From Thalassotalea sp. Sam97 (GTDB lineage: Bacteria; Pseudomonadota; Gammaproteobacteria; Enterobacterales; Alteromonadaceae): a stretch of 64,000 bases of DNA. The DNA lies in assembly GCF_041379765.1 (NCBI RefSeq), contig NZ_CP166919.1, positions 1,922,001-1,986,000 of the forward strand, read 5' to 3'. The position numbers and the translations under genes are program-made. Under the pieces are notes generated by a model. That model was not told the DNA's origin and did not search any database. It saw only the letters and a program-made list of their open reading frames with translations. Within the stretch, counting starts at the first letter, position 1. Each line of letters begins with the position of its first letter. Shown piece by piece: positions 54,146 through 63,140 of this stretch.

Positions 54146-54276
54146 CTGTACCACCTCCGTGAGCTTAACACTAGCCACTTATGTCGCTCTTTAAGCCATG
54201 TACCGCTAAAGCATTGTGTTTACATTACCAGCAAACTGCAAATATAGAATCAAGCATAGTTAACTTTTACACGTAA

Positions 54277-54315
54277 AAAAGCCGTTGCTAACATGTATAG
54301 TCAGCAACGGCTTTT
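54277..54315. terminator. Terminator of the HIP-degradation operon
   Basis: AAAAGCCGTTGCT / AGCAACGGCTTTT, a 13-base perfect stem with a 13-base loop, 38 bases beyond the last SDR gene. Confidence 0.85.
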
Positions 54316-54352
54316 CAATTTAGCGTTGGCGCTTGTTAGCGTCTATGGGCGA

Positions 54353-55237
54353 TTAACTGCCCCACACTTTTTGTGCTGGTAAAGCGCTTTCAATCAGCTC
54401 ATCAATCACTGGTGCTAGCGCATTGGGGTCCCACTGAGCGTCTTGGCTTACGCCCTTGGTGGTGCGCCAACCATCAGCGATACAAATGCGACCGCCTTCT
54501 GACTCAAACACTTTACCGGTTACGTGGCTTGCTTTGTCACTGGCAAGATAGGCTAATAGTACCGACACGTTCTCTGGTGCCCAGTAATCAAAGCTGTCGT
54601 CTTCTGGTTTCGCCATTTGCTGTGCCATTGACTCAACCGCCATGGTCATACCGGTACGCGCCGCTGGTGCAACCGCATTAGCCGTTACACCGTAACGAGC
54701 AAGCTCAGCTGCTTGGTTTAAAGTAAGCGCAGCGATGCCTGCTTTAGCCGCCGCGTAGTTTGACTGACCAATCGAGCCTTGCAAACCGGCGCCTGAGGTG
54801 GTGTTGATGATACGCGCATCAACTTTCTCGCCAGCTTTGGCTTTATCGCGCCAGTACTGTACCGCGTGTGAGGTAATGCAAAAATGCCCTTTTAAATGCA
54901 CCTGCATAATTGCATCCCAGTCGGCTTCGGTCATTGACGCAAACATTTTGTCGCGGTTAATACCGGCGTTATTCAATACGATATCAATGCCACCAAACTC
55001 ACTGATTGCTTGCTCAACAATACCTTTACTTGCTGCGTAATCGGTAATGTCTGTAGTGTTAACTACCGCTTTACCACCTTTGGCAGTGATTTCTTCGACC
55101 ACTGCTAACGCCGCGTTTAAATTGACGTCATTTACCACAACCGCACAACCGTGCTCAGCAAATACTTTTGCGTGCGCTGCGCCTAAACCGCCGCCTGCGC
55201 CGGTGATAATTGCCACTCTTCCTGTTAATAACGACAT
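54353..55237 (-). CDS. SDR of the 17β-HSD type 4 / MFE-2-like group
   Basis: The 294-residue SDR has TGAGGGLGAAHA at the N-terminus, NNAGI, YAAAKAG and a long C-terminal tail (VFESEGGRICIADGWRTTKG) typical of the peroxisomal multifunctional enzyme dehydrogenase group. It resembles the actinobacterial SDRs encoded in the KstR2 (HIP) regulon, such as Rv3548c. It would oxidise a 3-hydroxyacyl-CoA or a ring hydroxyl of a HIP-CoA intermediate. It is the last gene of the minus-strand HIP operon, 16 bases after the thiolase. Confidence 0.83.
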   Translation of the reverse strand: MSLLTGRVAIITGAGGGLGAAHAKVFAEHGCAVVVNDVNLNAALAVVEEITAKGGKAVVNTTDITDYAASKGIVEQAISEFGGIDIVLNNAGINRDKMFASMTEADWDAIMQVHLKGHFCITSHAVQYWRDKAKAGEKVDARIINTTSGAGLQGSIGQSNYAAAKAGIAALTLNQAAELARYGVTANAVAPAARTGMTMAVESMAQQMAKPEDDSFDYWAPENVSVLLAYLASDKASHVTGKVFESEGGRICIADGWRTTKGVSQDAQWDPNALAPVIDELIESALPAQKVWGS

Positions 55238-55253
55238 AACAACTCCTATCCTA

Positions 55254-56408
55254 TTAACCTAATCGTTCAATGATGGTGACATTGGCTTGACCGCCACCTT
55301 CACACATTGTTTGTAAGCCAAATCGGCCATTGGTGTCTTCTAATTGATGCAACATGCGCGTCATTAAACGCACACCACTCGCACCTAATGGGTGACCAAG
55401 CGCAATGGCACCACCGGTTGGGTTAACCAACGCCGGATCCATATCAAGCTCTTGCTGCCATGCCATAACAACCGAGGCAAACGCTTCATTAACTTCCGCA
55501 ACCGCTAAGTCTTGAATGGTCATTTGTGCTTTTTTCAAGGCATGACGGGTTGCTGGGATTGGCGCACGCAAGTGCCAAATTGGATCATCACCCAACACAC
55601 TCATGTGATGAATGCGCGCACGTGGCGTTAAGTTATATCGCTTTAACGCCGCTTCTGATACCACTAACATGGCTGCTGAGGCATCACATACTTGGCTAGA
55701 TACCGCCGCGGTAATGCTTGGGTACTTAGCAAATACAGGCTCTAGTTCGGCCATTTTTGTGTAGTTTGGTTGACGCGGGGTTTCATCAATCGCCAACTTC
55801 TCATGAGCAATGATCTCACGCTCAAACTTACCATCAGCAATGGCTTGAATGGCACGGTCATGACTGCGACCAGCAAAACGTTCCATATCTGCACGGCTAA
55901 AGCCCCAATGATCGGCAATGCGTTGCGCTGCATAAAACTGATCAACCGGCTGGTTCGGATAGCGTTTTTGCCAGCCTTCACTTTGCGCAAATGGCGTGGT
56001 AAAGCCAAGCGGTTGACCCGCTAACATCGCCGATGAAATTGGGATTTGCGTCATGGTTTGTACACCACCCACCGCAATAACGTCTTGAGTACCGCTCATC
56101 ACCGCTTGCGCTGCAAAATGCAACGCCTGCTGTGACGAACCACACTGACGATCAACGGTGGTACCCGGTACGTTATCTGGAAGGCCTGCGCCTAACCAGC
56201 TGGTACGGGCGATATCGCCAGCTTGTGAGCCGATGGTATCAACACAACCGAAAATCACATCATCGTACTCATCGGCAGGAATGTTATTACGCTCTACCAA
56301 GGCTTTTAGAATGTAGCCACCTAAATCAATGGCATGAACATCGGCTAAGCTGCCTTTACGCTTACCCGTAGGGCTTCGAACCGCATCAACAATATATGCT
56401 TGAGCCAT
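55254..56408 (-). CDS. fadA6: FadA6-like thiolase
   Basis: Thiolase of 384 residues with nucleophile C89 in TVDRQCGSSQQALHFA, NEAFASV, NPTGGAIALGHPLGASG and the second Cys in QTMCEGGGQANV. In Mycobacterium tuberculosis FadA6 acts late in HIP breakdown, on products after ring C opening by IpdAB. Operon position between an acyl-CoA dehydrogenase (2 bases) and an SDR, with the ipd genes upstream, supports this. The exact thiolysis step is inferred. Confidence 0.83.
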   Translation of the reverse strand: MAQAYIVDAVRSPTGKRKGSLADVHAIDLGGYILKALVERNNIPADEYDDVIFGCVDTIGSQAGDIARTSWLGAGLPDNVPGTTVDRQCGSSQQALHFAAQAVMSGTQDVIAVGGVQTMTQIPISSAMLAGQPLGFTTPFAQSEGWQKRYPNQPVDQFYAAQRIADHWGFSRADMERFAGRSHDRAIQAIADGKFEREIIAHEKLAIDETPRQPNYTKMAELEPVFAKYPSITAAVSSQVCDASAAMLVVSEAALKRYNLTPRARIHHMSVLGDDPIWHLRAPIPATRHALKKAQMTIQDLAVAEVNEAFASVVMAWQQELDMDPALVNPTGGAIALGHPLGASGVRLMTRMLHQLEDTNGRFGLQTMCEGGGQANVTIIERLG

Positions 56409-56410
56409 GA

Positions 56411-57472
56411 TTACACCTCACCAAATGTTGCTGTTGGGCCAAGTTCTACGGTATCTGCCATTAAATGCTCGAAAACTACACCTTGATGATAACCGTCTGT
56501 ACCCCAGCTTGCTTGCAAGGCATAACAGCGCTTCATAAACATTTGTAAGTCCACTTCCCAGGTGTAACCCATGGCGCCATGTGCTTGAATGCCGTGTTTT
56601 GCTGCCAGCATAGCCGCAGGGCGACATAACAACACCGCTTGTGATGCATGTACTGCGGCTAGTTCATGATTGTTTTCCATACTGTACGCCGCGCGGTATA
56701 ACGCCGGTTTGGCAATTTCAATTTTGCTCGCGACATCCGCTAGCTTATGCTTTAACGCTTGGAAGCTACCAATAAGCTTACCAAACTGCTTGCGTTGATT
56801 GACATAATCAATACTTAAATCCAGCATGCGTTGCGCCAAACCTAGCATTTGTCCCGCATTAGCTAAGGTACCTTGTACCACAGCTTTTTGGGCTAATGCT
56901 TGGGCGTCTTCTTTAGCTAACAATAACGGCGCTTCGGCGTTTTTAACAGTTAACTGATATAAACGACGTGAGCTATCGATGCTTGGGTTTAGGGTTAGTT
57001 CCACCTCATCGGCCGTTAAGGCGTATAAGCCATCATCGCCAAAGTGCAGAATAAGATCGGCGTTTTTGGCATCAGCAACTAAGGTATTAGCTGGATGCGA
57101 TACAGCAACGCGCAATTCACCACAGGCGATTTGCTCTAACCACTGTGCTTTACGTGGCTCGCGATCAGGTAGCGCTGAAATAATACCCGTCGCAATATAC
57201 GCGGTACCCATCATCGAATCTGGGATGGCGTAATAGCCCATTTCTTGGCTCATTAACGACCATACTAAGTCGCCCATGCCTAAGCCACCAAACTCTTCAG
57301 CAATCGATAATGCTGTTAAGCCTTGCTCTGCCATTGCCTGACGCAATTGCGGTGAGCGACCGCTGTCTTGTTGCCAAATTTCTCTAAGAACTTCGGGTGC
57401 CGCTTCGGTCATTAAGAAACGACTGATGGCCTCACGTAATGCCAATTCATCTTCTGTAAAAGTGAAATCCAT
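56411..57472 (-). CDS. Acyl-CoA dehydrogenase, short subunit (FadE type)
   Basis: Acyl-CoA dehydrogenase-fold protein of 353 residues, shorter than the usual 380-400. The N-terminal helical domain is normal (EELAL-type start, EEFGGLGMGDLVWSLMSQEMG). The central beta domain is reduced, and RKQFGKLIGSFQALKHKLADV and HGAMGYTWEVDLQMFMKR are conserved. Steroid-degrading FadE enzymes often work as α2β2 heterotetramers of unlike subunits. This one and its neighbour (10 bases upstream) are a likely pair. Confidence 0.82.
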   Translation of the reverse strand: MDFTFTEDELALREAISRFLMTEAAPEVLREIWQQDSGRSPQLRQAMAEQGLTALSIAEEFGGLGMGDLVWSLMSQEMGYYAIPDSMMGTAYIATGIISALPDREPRKAQWLEQIACGELRVAVSHPANTLVADAKNADLILHFGDDGLYALTADEVELTLNPSIDSSRRLYQLTVKNAEAPLLLAKEDAQALAQKAVVQGTLANAGQMLGLAQRMLDLSIDYVNQRKQFGKLIGSFQALKHKLADVASKIEIAKPALYRAAYSMENNHELAAVHASQAVLLCRPAAMLAAKHGIQAHGAMGYTWEVDLQMFMKRCYALQASWGTDGYHQGVVFEHLMADTVELGPTATFGEV

Positions 57473-57482
57473 GAGTGCCTCC

Positions 57483-58646
57483 TTATCGTGGTAAATTTAA
57501 TAAGCGTTCAGCGATGATATTGCGCTGAATTTCGTTGGTGCCCGCGTAAATTGGGCCCGCTTGTGCAAATAAAAAGCCTTCTAACCAGTCGTGATCGCTG
57601 TACGCACTTGGTGCGGTTTGTAGCAATTCGGCCTGACCAGCTAGGATTTTCATTGCGGTTTCGTGAATAAGTAAATCAAGTTCAGACCAAATCACTTTGT
57701 TGATACTTGATTCGGCACCAATTTTTTCACCACGTTGTAAACGACCGACGGTATTGTAGGCTGACAATGAATAGGTTTGTGCCAAGTTCCAGCACTCGAT
57801 TACCGCAGCGCGAATGCTTGGATCTAAATCCGCTTGTTGCTGGTACTGCTTGTAAAGCTGCACCAACTTCTTCGCGGGTTGCTGGAAACGCGCAGGTGAG
57901 CGTAATAATAAACCACGTTCAAAACCAGCGGTTGCCATCGCCACGCGCCAGCCTTGGCCTTCATCACCAATGCGGTTTTCAACCGGTACACGCACTTCAT
58001 CGAAAAAGATTTCCGCAAAGGCGTCTTTACCGTTTAAGGCTTTGATCGGACGAATGGTCACACCTGGTGCATCGAGTGGCACCATGATGTACGACAAACC
58101 ATGGTGACGACTTGATTCTGGATCAGAGCGGAATAAACCAAAGGTCCAGTCAGCAAAGGTCGCTCGTGTTGACCACGTCTTTTGACCGCTGATCACATAC
58201 TCCTCACCATCACGAACAGCTTTAGAACGAATTGCTGCCATATCAGAGCCAGCATTTGGCTCCGACCAACCTTGCGCCCACATCTCTTCAGATGCGGCCA
58301 TTTTCGGTAAGAAACGCTGTTTTTGTGCTTCGGTACCAAATTCCATTAAGGTTGGGCCAAGCAATAGCTGGCCATTTTGGTTGACACGCATCGGTGCATC
58401 CGCTGCGTAATACTCTTCTTCAAAAATAAGCCATTCAATTAAGTCACAACCTCGACCACCTAAGTGCTCCGGCCATGTCACCATTGAGTAACGGGCATCA
58501 AATAACACTTTTTCCCAAGCGCGGTGTTGCTCAAAACCTTCTTTGGTATCGTAGCTAGCCAGCTTTTGCTTTGGCTTATTCTCCGCTAACCAAGCTCGTA
58601 CTTCTTGGCGAAACTGTTGCTGTTGTTCGGTAAATTGCAGTTCCAT
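57483..58646 (-). CDS. Acyl-CoA dehydrogenase (FadE30-like)
   Basis: The 387-residue protein has WPEHLGGRGCDLIEWLIFEEEY, MWAQGWSEPNAGSDMAAIRSKA, ISGQKTWSTRATFADW and the C-terminal IYAGTNEIQRNIIAERLLNLPR. It resembles M. tuberculosis FadE30, which dehydrogenates 5-hydroxy-HIP-CoA. The YEGT catalytic Glu of classical enzymes is Ala here, so the catalytic base must lie elsewhere or in a partner subunit. It sits directly downstream of echA20 (9 bases). Confidence 0.82.
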   Translation of the reverse strand: MELQFTEQQQQFRQEVRAWLAENKPKQKLASYDTKEGFEQHRAWEKVLFDARYSMVTWPEHLGGRGCDLIEWLIFEEEYYAADAPMRVNQNGQLLLGPTLMEFGTEAQKQRFLPKMAASEEMWAQGWSEPNAGSDMAAIRSKAVRDGEEYVISGQKTWSTRATFADWTFGLFRSDPESSRHHGLSYIMVPLDAPGVTIRPIKALNGKDAFAEIFFDEVRVPVENRIGDEGQGWRVAMATAGFERGLLLRSPARFQQPAKKLVQLYKQYQQQADLDPSIRAAVIECWNLAQTYSLSAYNTVGRLQRGEKIGAESSINKVIWSELDLLIHETAMKILAGQAELLQTAPSAYSDHDWLEGFLFAQAGPIYAGTNEIQRNIIAERLLNLPR

Positions 58647-58655
58647 AACGCCCCC

Positions 58656-59405
58656 TTAGAATTTGGTATCACGTTTTTCAACAAACGCGCGACGTGTTTC
58701 TGCAGAATCTGGCTTGGTGTACGCTTCTAACGTAAAACCTTGCTCCCAGCGGTATTTCTTCTCAAGATCGCCATCTTCAATGCCGTTTAACGCTTCTTTA
58801 GCGATACGGATCATAGCTGGACTCTTAACCGCAATTTTCGCGGCAATCTCTCTTGCCGTTTCAGCAAGTTGATCTTTTTCAACCACTTGCTCAATAAAGC
58901 CGTATTGTGCTGCGTCTTCTGCGCTTACCGCTTCACCGGTAAAAAACATGTAACGTACTTTTTGTACTGGGAATAGACGCTGTAAATGCGCACCACCACC
59001 CATGGCGCCGCGATCTACTTCTGGTAGGGCGAAGCTGGCACACTTTGATGCAACAACGATATCTGCCGCACCGGTCATACCGATACCACCACCTAATACA
59101 TAACCATGCACGGCAACAATAACCGGCACGGGACTTAGGTGAATCGCTTTGAACGTCGCGTAGTTGCCCGCATTAACGGCAACAATGCGCTCTGGGTATT
59201 CATCAAGCTCTTTAATGTCAACACCGGCACAGAAGCCACGACCTTCAGAGCGGACGATAATCACACGTACGTCTTGGTTGCTACCTAATTCATTGATGGT
59301 GTCGGCTAGTCCATACCACTCTTCGCTATTTAACGCGTTAACCGGTGGCTTGTTGATCACAACTTCTGCGATGTGATCATTTAATTGTGTTGTAAATGCA
59401 TTCAT
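58656..59405 (-). CDS. echA20: EchA20-like crotonase (ring D hydrolase)
   Basis: Crotonase-fold protein of 249 residues. The start INKPPVNALNSEEWYGLADTI, SEGRGFCAGVDIKELDEYPE, GGGIGMTGAADIVVASKCASFALPEVDRGAMGGGAHLQRL and WEQGFTLEAYTKPD match M. tuberculosis EchA20 closely by eye. EchA20 hydrolyses ring D of HIEC-CoA to COCHEA-CoA. The ATG at 59405 is 2 bases beyond the ipdC stop; GAGGAG lies 11 bases upstream, inside ipdC. Co-location with ipdA, ipdB and ipdC supports the function. Confidence 0.87.
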   Translation of the reverse strand: MNAFTTQLNDHIAEVVINKPPVNALNSEEWYGLADTINELGSNQDVRVIIVRSEGRGFCAGVDIKELDEYPERIVAVNAGNYATFKAIHLSPVPVIVAVHGYVLGGGIGMTGAADIVVASKCASFALPEVDRGAMGGGAHLQRLFPVQKVRYMFFTGEAVSAEDAAQYGFIEQVVEKDQLAETAREIAAKIAVKSPAMIRIAKEALNGIEDGDLEKKYRWEQGFTLEAYTKPDSAETRRAFVEKRDTKF

Positions 59406-59407
59406 CT

Positions 59408-60532
59408 TTACATCGACTCCTCTTGCAACACATCGCCCGTTGCATCCATATTCCAAGCAACGTTAGGCGAAAATAATTTGTTTAAACACGCTTCAGCGTC
59501 ATTAACGATTTGCTTTATCAGCTGCTCAACGCTGATCACTTCATCGATGGTGGCGGCAACTTGACCACTTGGCAAAATGCCTTGCTGTGGTAAGCCTTTA
59601 ACCATGGATTTTTCCAACAATACCGGCTGATTAGCGGCCATAACCACGGCCGATATCGCTTGTGGATCGTCTTTAATGCCTTGCCACAACATATTGAACA
59701 TGTGACTAACTTTCATATTGGTTGCGCTTTTCCACTGCCAAGCACTGCTTAGAGCTGACAACAAGCGGCGCAGGCCACTGTATGATTCAAACTTGCGAAT
59801 AAAGTCATTGCGGATCATGCGATGACGCATACCATCAAGAGCCTTAGTAACTTTGATTTCGGCGGGGTTAGTCACCTTGACGTATTGCTCTAAGGTCACT
59901 TTTGGTGTTGGCGACTCTTTGGTCATCATAAAGCGCGTACCCATGGCAATACCGGCGGCGCCAGCGGCCAGCGCTGAGGCTAAACCACGACCTGTAGAGT
60001 AACCGCCAGCAGCAATTACTGGCACATCAACAGCATCCAACACTTGGTTTAATAAAATAGCGGTTGGGATCTCACCGGTGTGGCCGCCACCTTCACTGCC
60101 TTGAATGGTGATCATGTCAGCGCCAAGCTCTACCGCTTTAACGGCGTGTTTTAACGCGCCAACGGTTGGGATACACAACACCCCTGCCGCTTTTAAACGA
60201 GCAATGGTTTGTTTGTCTGGACCGCGACCGTAACTTACCGCTTTAAGCTTGTATTTGATGGCAAGTTCAACACATTGCATGGCATTGGGTTGGAACATAT
60301 GAAAATTCAAACCAAAGTTACTGCTACCTGTGCGCGCAATAATGTCGGTGATTTGCCCTTCTAGCTCTTCTTCGACGATGGTGGCACCGGCTAAAAAGCC
60401 AAAGCCACCGGCTAATGTGGTTGCCGTCACAAGGTTGGCATCAGATACCCACCCCATCGCGGTTTGGATAATTGGATATTGACAACCTAAACGCTTGGTT
60501 AGCTCAGTGTTTAATGCAGGATATTCAGCCAT
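59408..60532 (-). CDS. ipdC: IpdC-like FMN oxidoreductase (nitronate monooxygenase fold)
   Basis: TIM-barrel flavoenzyme of 374 residues in the nitronate-monooxygenase superfamily. Motifs: YPIIQTAMGWVSDANLVTATTLAGGFGFLAGAT, the FMN phosphate-binding EGGGHTG (147-153) and GIAMGTRF (194-201). In steroid degraders IpdC acts on an early C/D-ring CoA thioester on the route to HIEC-CoA. It lies between echA20 and a second crotonase gene with gaps of 2 bases each. Confidence 0.87.
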   Translation of the reverse strand: MAEYPALNTELTKRLGCQYPIIQTAMGWVSDANLVTATTLAGGFGFLAGATIVEEELEGQITDIIARTGSSNFGLNFHMFQPNAMQCVELAIKYKLKAVSYGRGPDKQTIARLKAAGVLCIPTVGALKHAVKAVELGADMITIQGSEGGGHTGEIPTAILLNQVLDAVDVPVIAAGGYSTGRGLASALAAGAAGIAMGTRFMMTKESPTPKVTLEQYVKVTNPAEIKVTKALDGMRHRMIRNDFIRKFESYSGLRRLLSALSSAWQWKSATNMKVSHMFNMLWQGIKDDPQAISAVVMAANQPVLLEKSMVKGLPQQGILPSGQVAATIDEVISVEQLIKQIVNDAEACLNKLFSPNVAWNMDATGDVLQEESM

Positions 60533-60534
60533 GA

Positions 60535-61449
60535 TCAGTCCTGCTCCTTTGCTTGCGCTTTATTAGCCTGTGCTTTATTTGCCTGAGCTTTATTAGATTG
60601 GGCCATAGCCTTACCATCAAAACCGGCTAATTTATCGCCCGATACTAATTCGTTTTGCACGTGGGCAAAATGATGATAGCCAAATACCATATCCATGGTG
60701 CTGCGCTTACCCATATTATCTTCTGCGGTATTGATCACTTGCTTGGTTAACTGCAGGCCTAAACGTGGCATTGCCGCGATGCGCTTTGCCATCGCCATGG
60801 TTTGCTCGAATAACTCATCACGTGGTACCAATCGGTTAACCATACCAACTTCGTAAGCACGTTGCGCTGGCATGCGCTCACCTAGGAATAAAAACTCTTT
60901 GGCAATGCGCGGTGGCATTTCGTAACAATGAGCAAAATATTCCACACCTGGAATGCCCATTTTCACCACTGGATCTTGGAAGAAGGCATCGTCCGAAGCG
61001 ACAATCAAATCGCATACCCACGCTAGCATCAAGCCGCCTGCAACACAGGCACCTTGCACCATCGCAATGGTCGGCTTTGGTATGTCACGCCAGCGGCGAC
61101 ACATACCTAAATACACTTCTTGTTCACGGGCATATAAAAATTCGCCGCCAGGCTTGTTAGTGTGATCGTACCAAAGATGCTTACGTTCAAAGCTTTGATC
61201 AACATCACGACCTGGTGTACCAATATCGTGACCCGCCGAGAAGTGCTTACCAGAGCCGGCAAGAACGATGACTTTGATGTTGTCATCATTCACAGCTTTA
61301 GCAAAGGCATCGTCCATGGCGTAGGTCATTTTTGAGTTTTGCACGTTGTGATAACGAGGGCGGTTCATAGTAATAACCGCGATCTCATCATACGTGTCAT
61401 AGCCAACGATAACGTCGTTATCTTGTTGATTTTCCATAACCTGCTCCAT
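60535..61449 (-). CDS. Enoyl-CoA hydratase family protein with NKAQA-repeat tail
   Basis: Crotonase-fold protein of 304 residues with MNRPRYHNVQNSKMTYAMDDAF, GKHFSAGHDIGTPGRD, GACVAGGLMLAWVCDLIVASDDAFF and MPPRIAKEFLFLGERMPAQRAYEVGMVNRLVP. It is different from the EchA20-like protein downstream and likely hydrates the side-chain enoyl-CoA of a HIP intermediate. Its last 20 residues hold three tandem NKAQA units (residues 286-300), encoded by 15-base repeats, and are probably disordered. It is 2 bases from ipdB. Confidence 0.83.
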   Translation of the reverse strand: MEQVMENQQDNDVIVGYDTYDEIAVITMNRPRYHNVQNSKMTYAMDDAFAKAVNDDNIKVIVLAGSGKHFSAGHDIGTPGRDVDQSFERKHLWYDHTNKPGGEFLYAREQEVYLGMCRRWRDIPKPTIAMVQGACVAGGLMLAWVCDLIVASDDAFFQDPVVKMGIPGVEYFAHCYEMPPRIAKEFLFLGERMPAQRAYEVGMVNRLVPRDELFEQTMAMAKRIAAMPRLGLQLTKQVINTAEDNMGKRSTMDMVFGYHHFAHVQNELVSGDKLAGFDGKAMAQSNKAQANKAQANKAQAKEQD

Positions 61450-61451
61450 GA

Positions 61452-62255
61452 TTAACGACGGATACCCGGTGGGTTATCTTTTAACTGCATGGCGCGTAAG
61501 TTGTGTGGATCCATAGCACGGATAATTTCAAGCTGCTCTGCCGTTGGTGCTTTGGTCTCGCCAAGGTTGTCGATTTTATGCAGTGGGAATGAGGTGTTGT
61601 CTTGTACCTCTTCAAACGTCACACCAGGGTGTAAGCTGATAACGCGCAACTGATGATTCGGACCTTGCCAATCCATGACACATAAGTCAGTGATCACCAA
61701 GCGAATATCGATATCACTTAGCTCATAACCTTTTGGCAAACGCTCTGGGTTATAACCAATAGAGCACACCACGTCACATTCACCGTCTAAGAACACTTTT
61801 TTGTTATGTGATGGTACAAAGAACGAGTTTGCATGTGAGATTGAATTGCCCGGTAAACCGCGCACACCTAGCATTTGCACTTTCGGGGCATTGTAATCTT
61901 TACCAATCGCCGAAATATTACATTGACCAAAGCGGTCAATTTGCGTTGGACCAATCATCGCATGACGCTGACCACTCCACACGTTATCGAAGATACGCGC
62001 AAAGCCAATCCATGACTCATTTGCTTGTACGAATTCTGCAGGACGCTTACCAAGTGGGTTGGCTTTCTCTAGCATGTAAGCTTCTGAGTCGGTCATCATC
62101 AAATCTTGGTTAAAGGTTGCTTTTGCTAAGCTTGCCGCCAAACGTGGGATCACGCCAATGCCAGTAGCCAGTTTTTCACCGTCGTGGCGAAACGCTTCAG
62201 CAGCAGCACAAATCATTAATTCAGCAAGTGAAAATTCTTGAATATCGGTTGTCAT
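61452..62255 (-). CDS. ipdB: Ring C hydrolase, beta subunit (CoA-transferase fold)
   Basis: IpdB of the heteromeric COCHEA-CoA hydrolase, 267 residues of the class I CoA-transferase beta fold: LMICAAAEAFRHDGEKLATGIGVIPRLAA at the start, FDNVWSGQRHAMIGPTQIDRFGQCNISAIG and VMDWQGPNHQLRVISLHPGVTFEEVQ near the end. With IpdA it opens ring C of COCHEA-CoA to MOODA-CoA. It lies 12 bases from ipdA. The CoA-transferase catalytic Glu is not expected in this subunit. Confidence 0.92.
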   Translation of the reverse strand: MTTDIQEFSLAELMICAAAEAFRHDGEKLATGIGVIPRLAASLAKATFNQDLMMTDSEAYMLEKANPLGKRPAEFVQANESWIGFARIFDNVWSGQRHAMIGPTQIDRFGQCNISAIGKDYNAPKVQMLGVRGLPGNSISHANSFFVPSHNKKVFLDGECDVVCSIGYNPERLPKGYELSDIDIRLVITDLCVMDWQGPNHQLRVISLHPGVTFEEVQDNTSFPLHKIDNLGETKAPTAEQLEIIRAMDPHNLRAMQLKDNPPGIRR

Positions 62256-62267
62256 AATTACCTCTTA

Positions 62268-63140
62268 TTAATACACCGGCTGTGGTAATGATTGAATGTG
62301 CTCTAGACCACCAACAATTGCTTGGTATTCGTCTTCAGAGCGATTTAACACGTATTGCTCTGCATATGCTTGGAAACCACCCTCTTTGGCAGTTTTTGCA
62401 TACGCTTTAAAATGATCAACGTCAAAGCCGTATTCTGGTTGACAAGAACTTGGGTGTGCACCACCTGGGATATGAATCACACCGGTTGTGCAGTTACGCT
62501 CCCACAGAACTTTATTTGCTTGTGCTGGATCGTAGAAGTATTCGCTATCAACCACTTCTTCACAGCTCACGAATGCTTTATCAGCAGCACGAACAAACCA
62601 TTCGTCCATAAAGCAGTCTTGGGCGTTAATTTGACATACACCGCGGGCATCGGCTTTATTTACATGTACCAATGCCATGTCCAATTTGATCGCAGGCATC
62701 GCCACCCAATCTTTGTTGTCGTATGGGCTTGAAATCACTTCGATATCGTTGTGACGAATAACGTCGGTACCTAAGCCAACCGCGGTTGGAATAAACGGAC
62801 AACCCCATGCAGCTGCGCGCAGACCATGCAATAGCATGCCTTCGTCAACTTCCATTACCTCAAGGCTACCGGCTTGGCGCGCCTGACGAAAATAAGGCTC
62901 TAACGGCATGAAATCTAATGATACAAAAGCAAAAATAAGCTTTTTCACTTTACCTGCAGCACATAGCATGCCGACATCGGCACCACCGTATGAGACAACC
63001 GTTAGGTCTTTTACATCTGAGTTTAAAATGGCGCGAATTAACGCCATCGGCTTACGTCTTGGACCCCAGCCGCCAATACCGATGGTCATACCATCTTTTA
63101 AATTGGCTACCACATCTGCGGGGTTCATTAATTTGTTCAT
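62268..63140 (-). CDS. ipdA: Ring C hydrolase, alpha subunit (CoA-transferase fold)
   Basis: IpdA, 290 residues from the ATG at 63140 (the AAGGAGAG ribosome site lies inside the end of hsaC; a longer frame to 63185 is not needed). Motifs: KDGMTIGIGGWGPRRKPMALIRAIL, VVSYGGADVGMLCAAGKVKKLIF and VMEVDEGMLLHGLRAAAWGCPFIPT, where E97 and E100 are candidates for the catalytic Glu of IpdAB. It acts with IpdB to hydrolyse ring C. Its start overlaps the hsaC stop (TAATG), which ties the ring A and ring C/D genes in one transcript. Confidence 0.93.
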   Translation of the reverse strand: MNKLMNPADVVANLKDGMTIGIGGWGPRRKPMALIRAILNSDVKDLTVVSYGGADVGMLCAAGKVKKLIFAFVSLDFMPLEPYFRQARQAGSLEVMEVDEGMLLHGLRAAAWGCPFIPTAVGLGTDVIRHNDIEVISSPYDNKDWVAMPAIKLDMALVHVNKADARGVCQINAQDCFMDEWFVRAADKAFVSCEEVVDSEYFYDPAQANKVLWERNCTTGVIHIPGGAHPSSCQPEYGFDVDHFKAYAKTAKEGGFQAYAEQYVLNRSEDEYQAIVGGLEHIQSLPQPVY

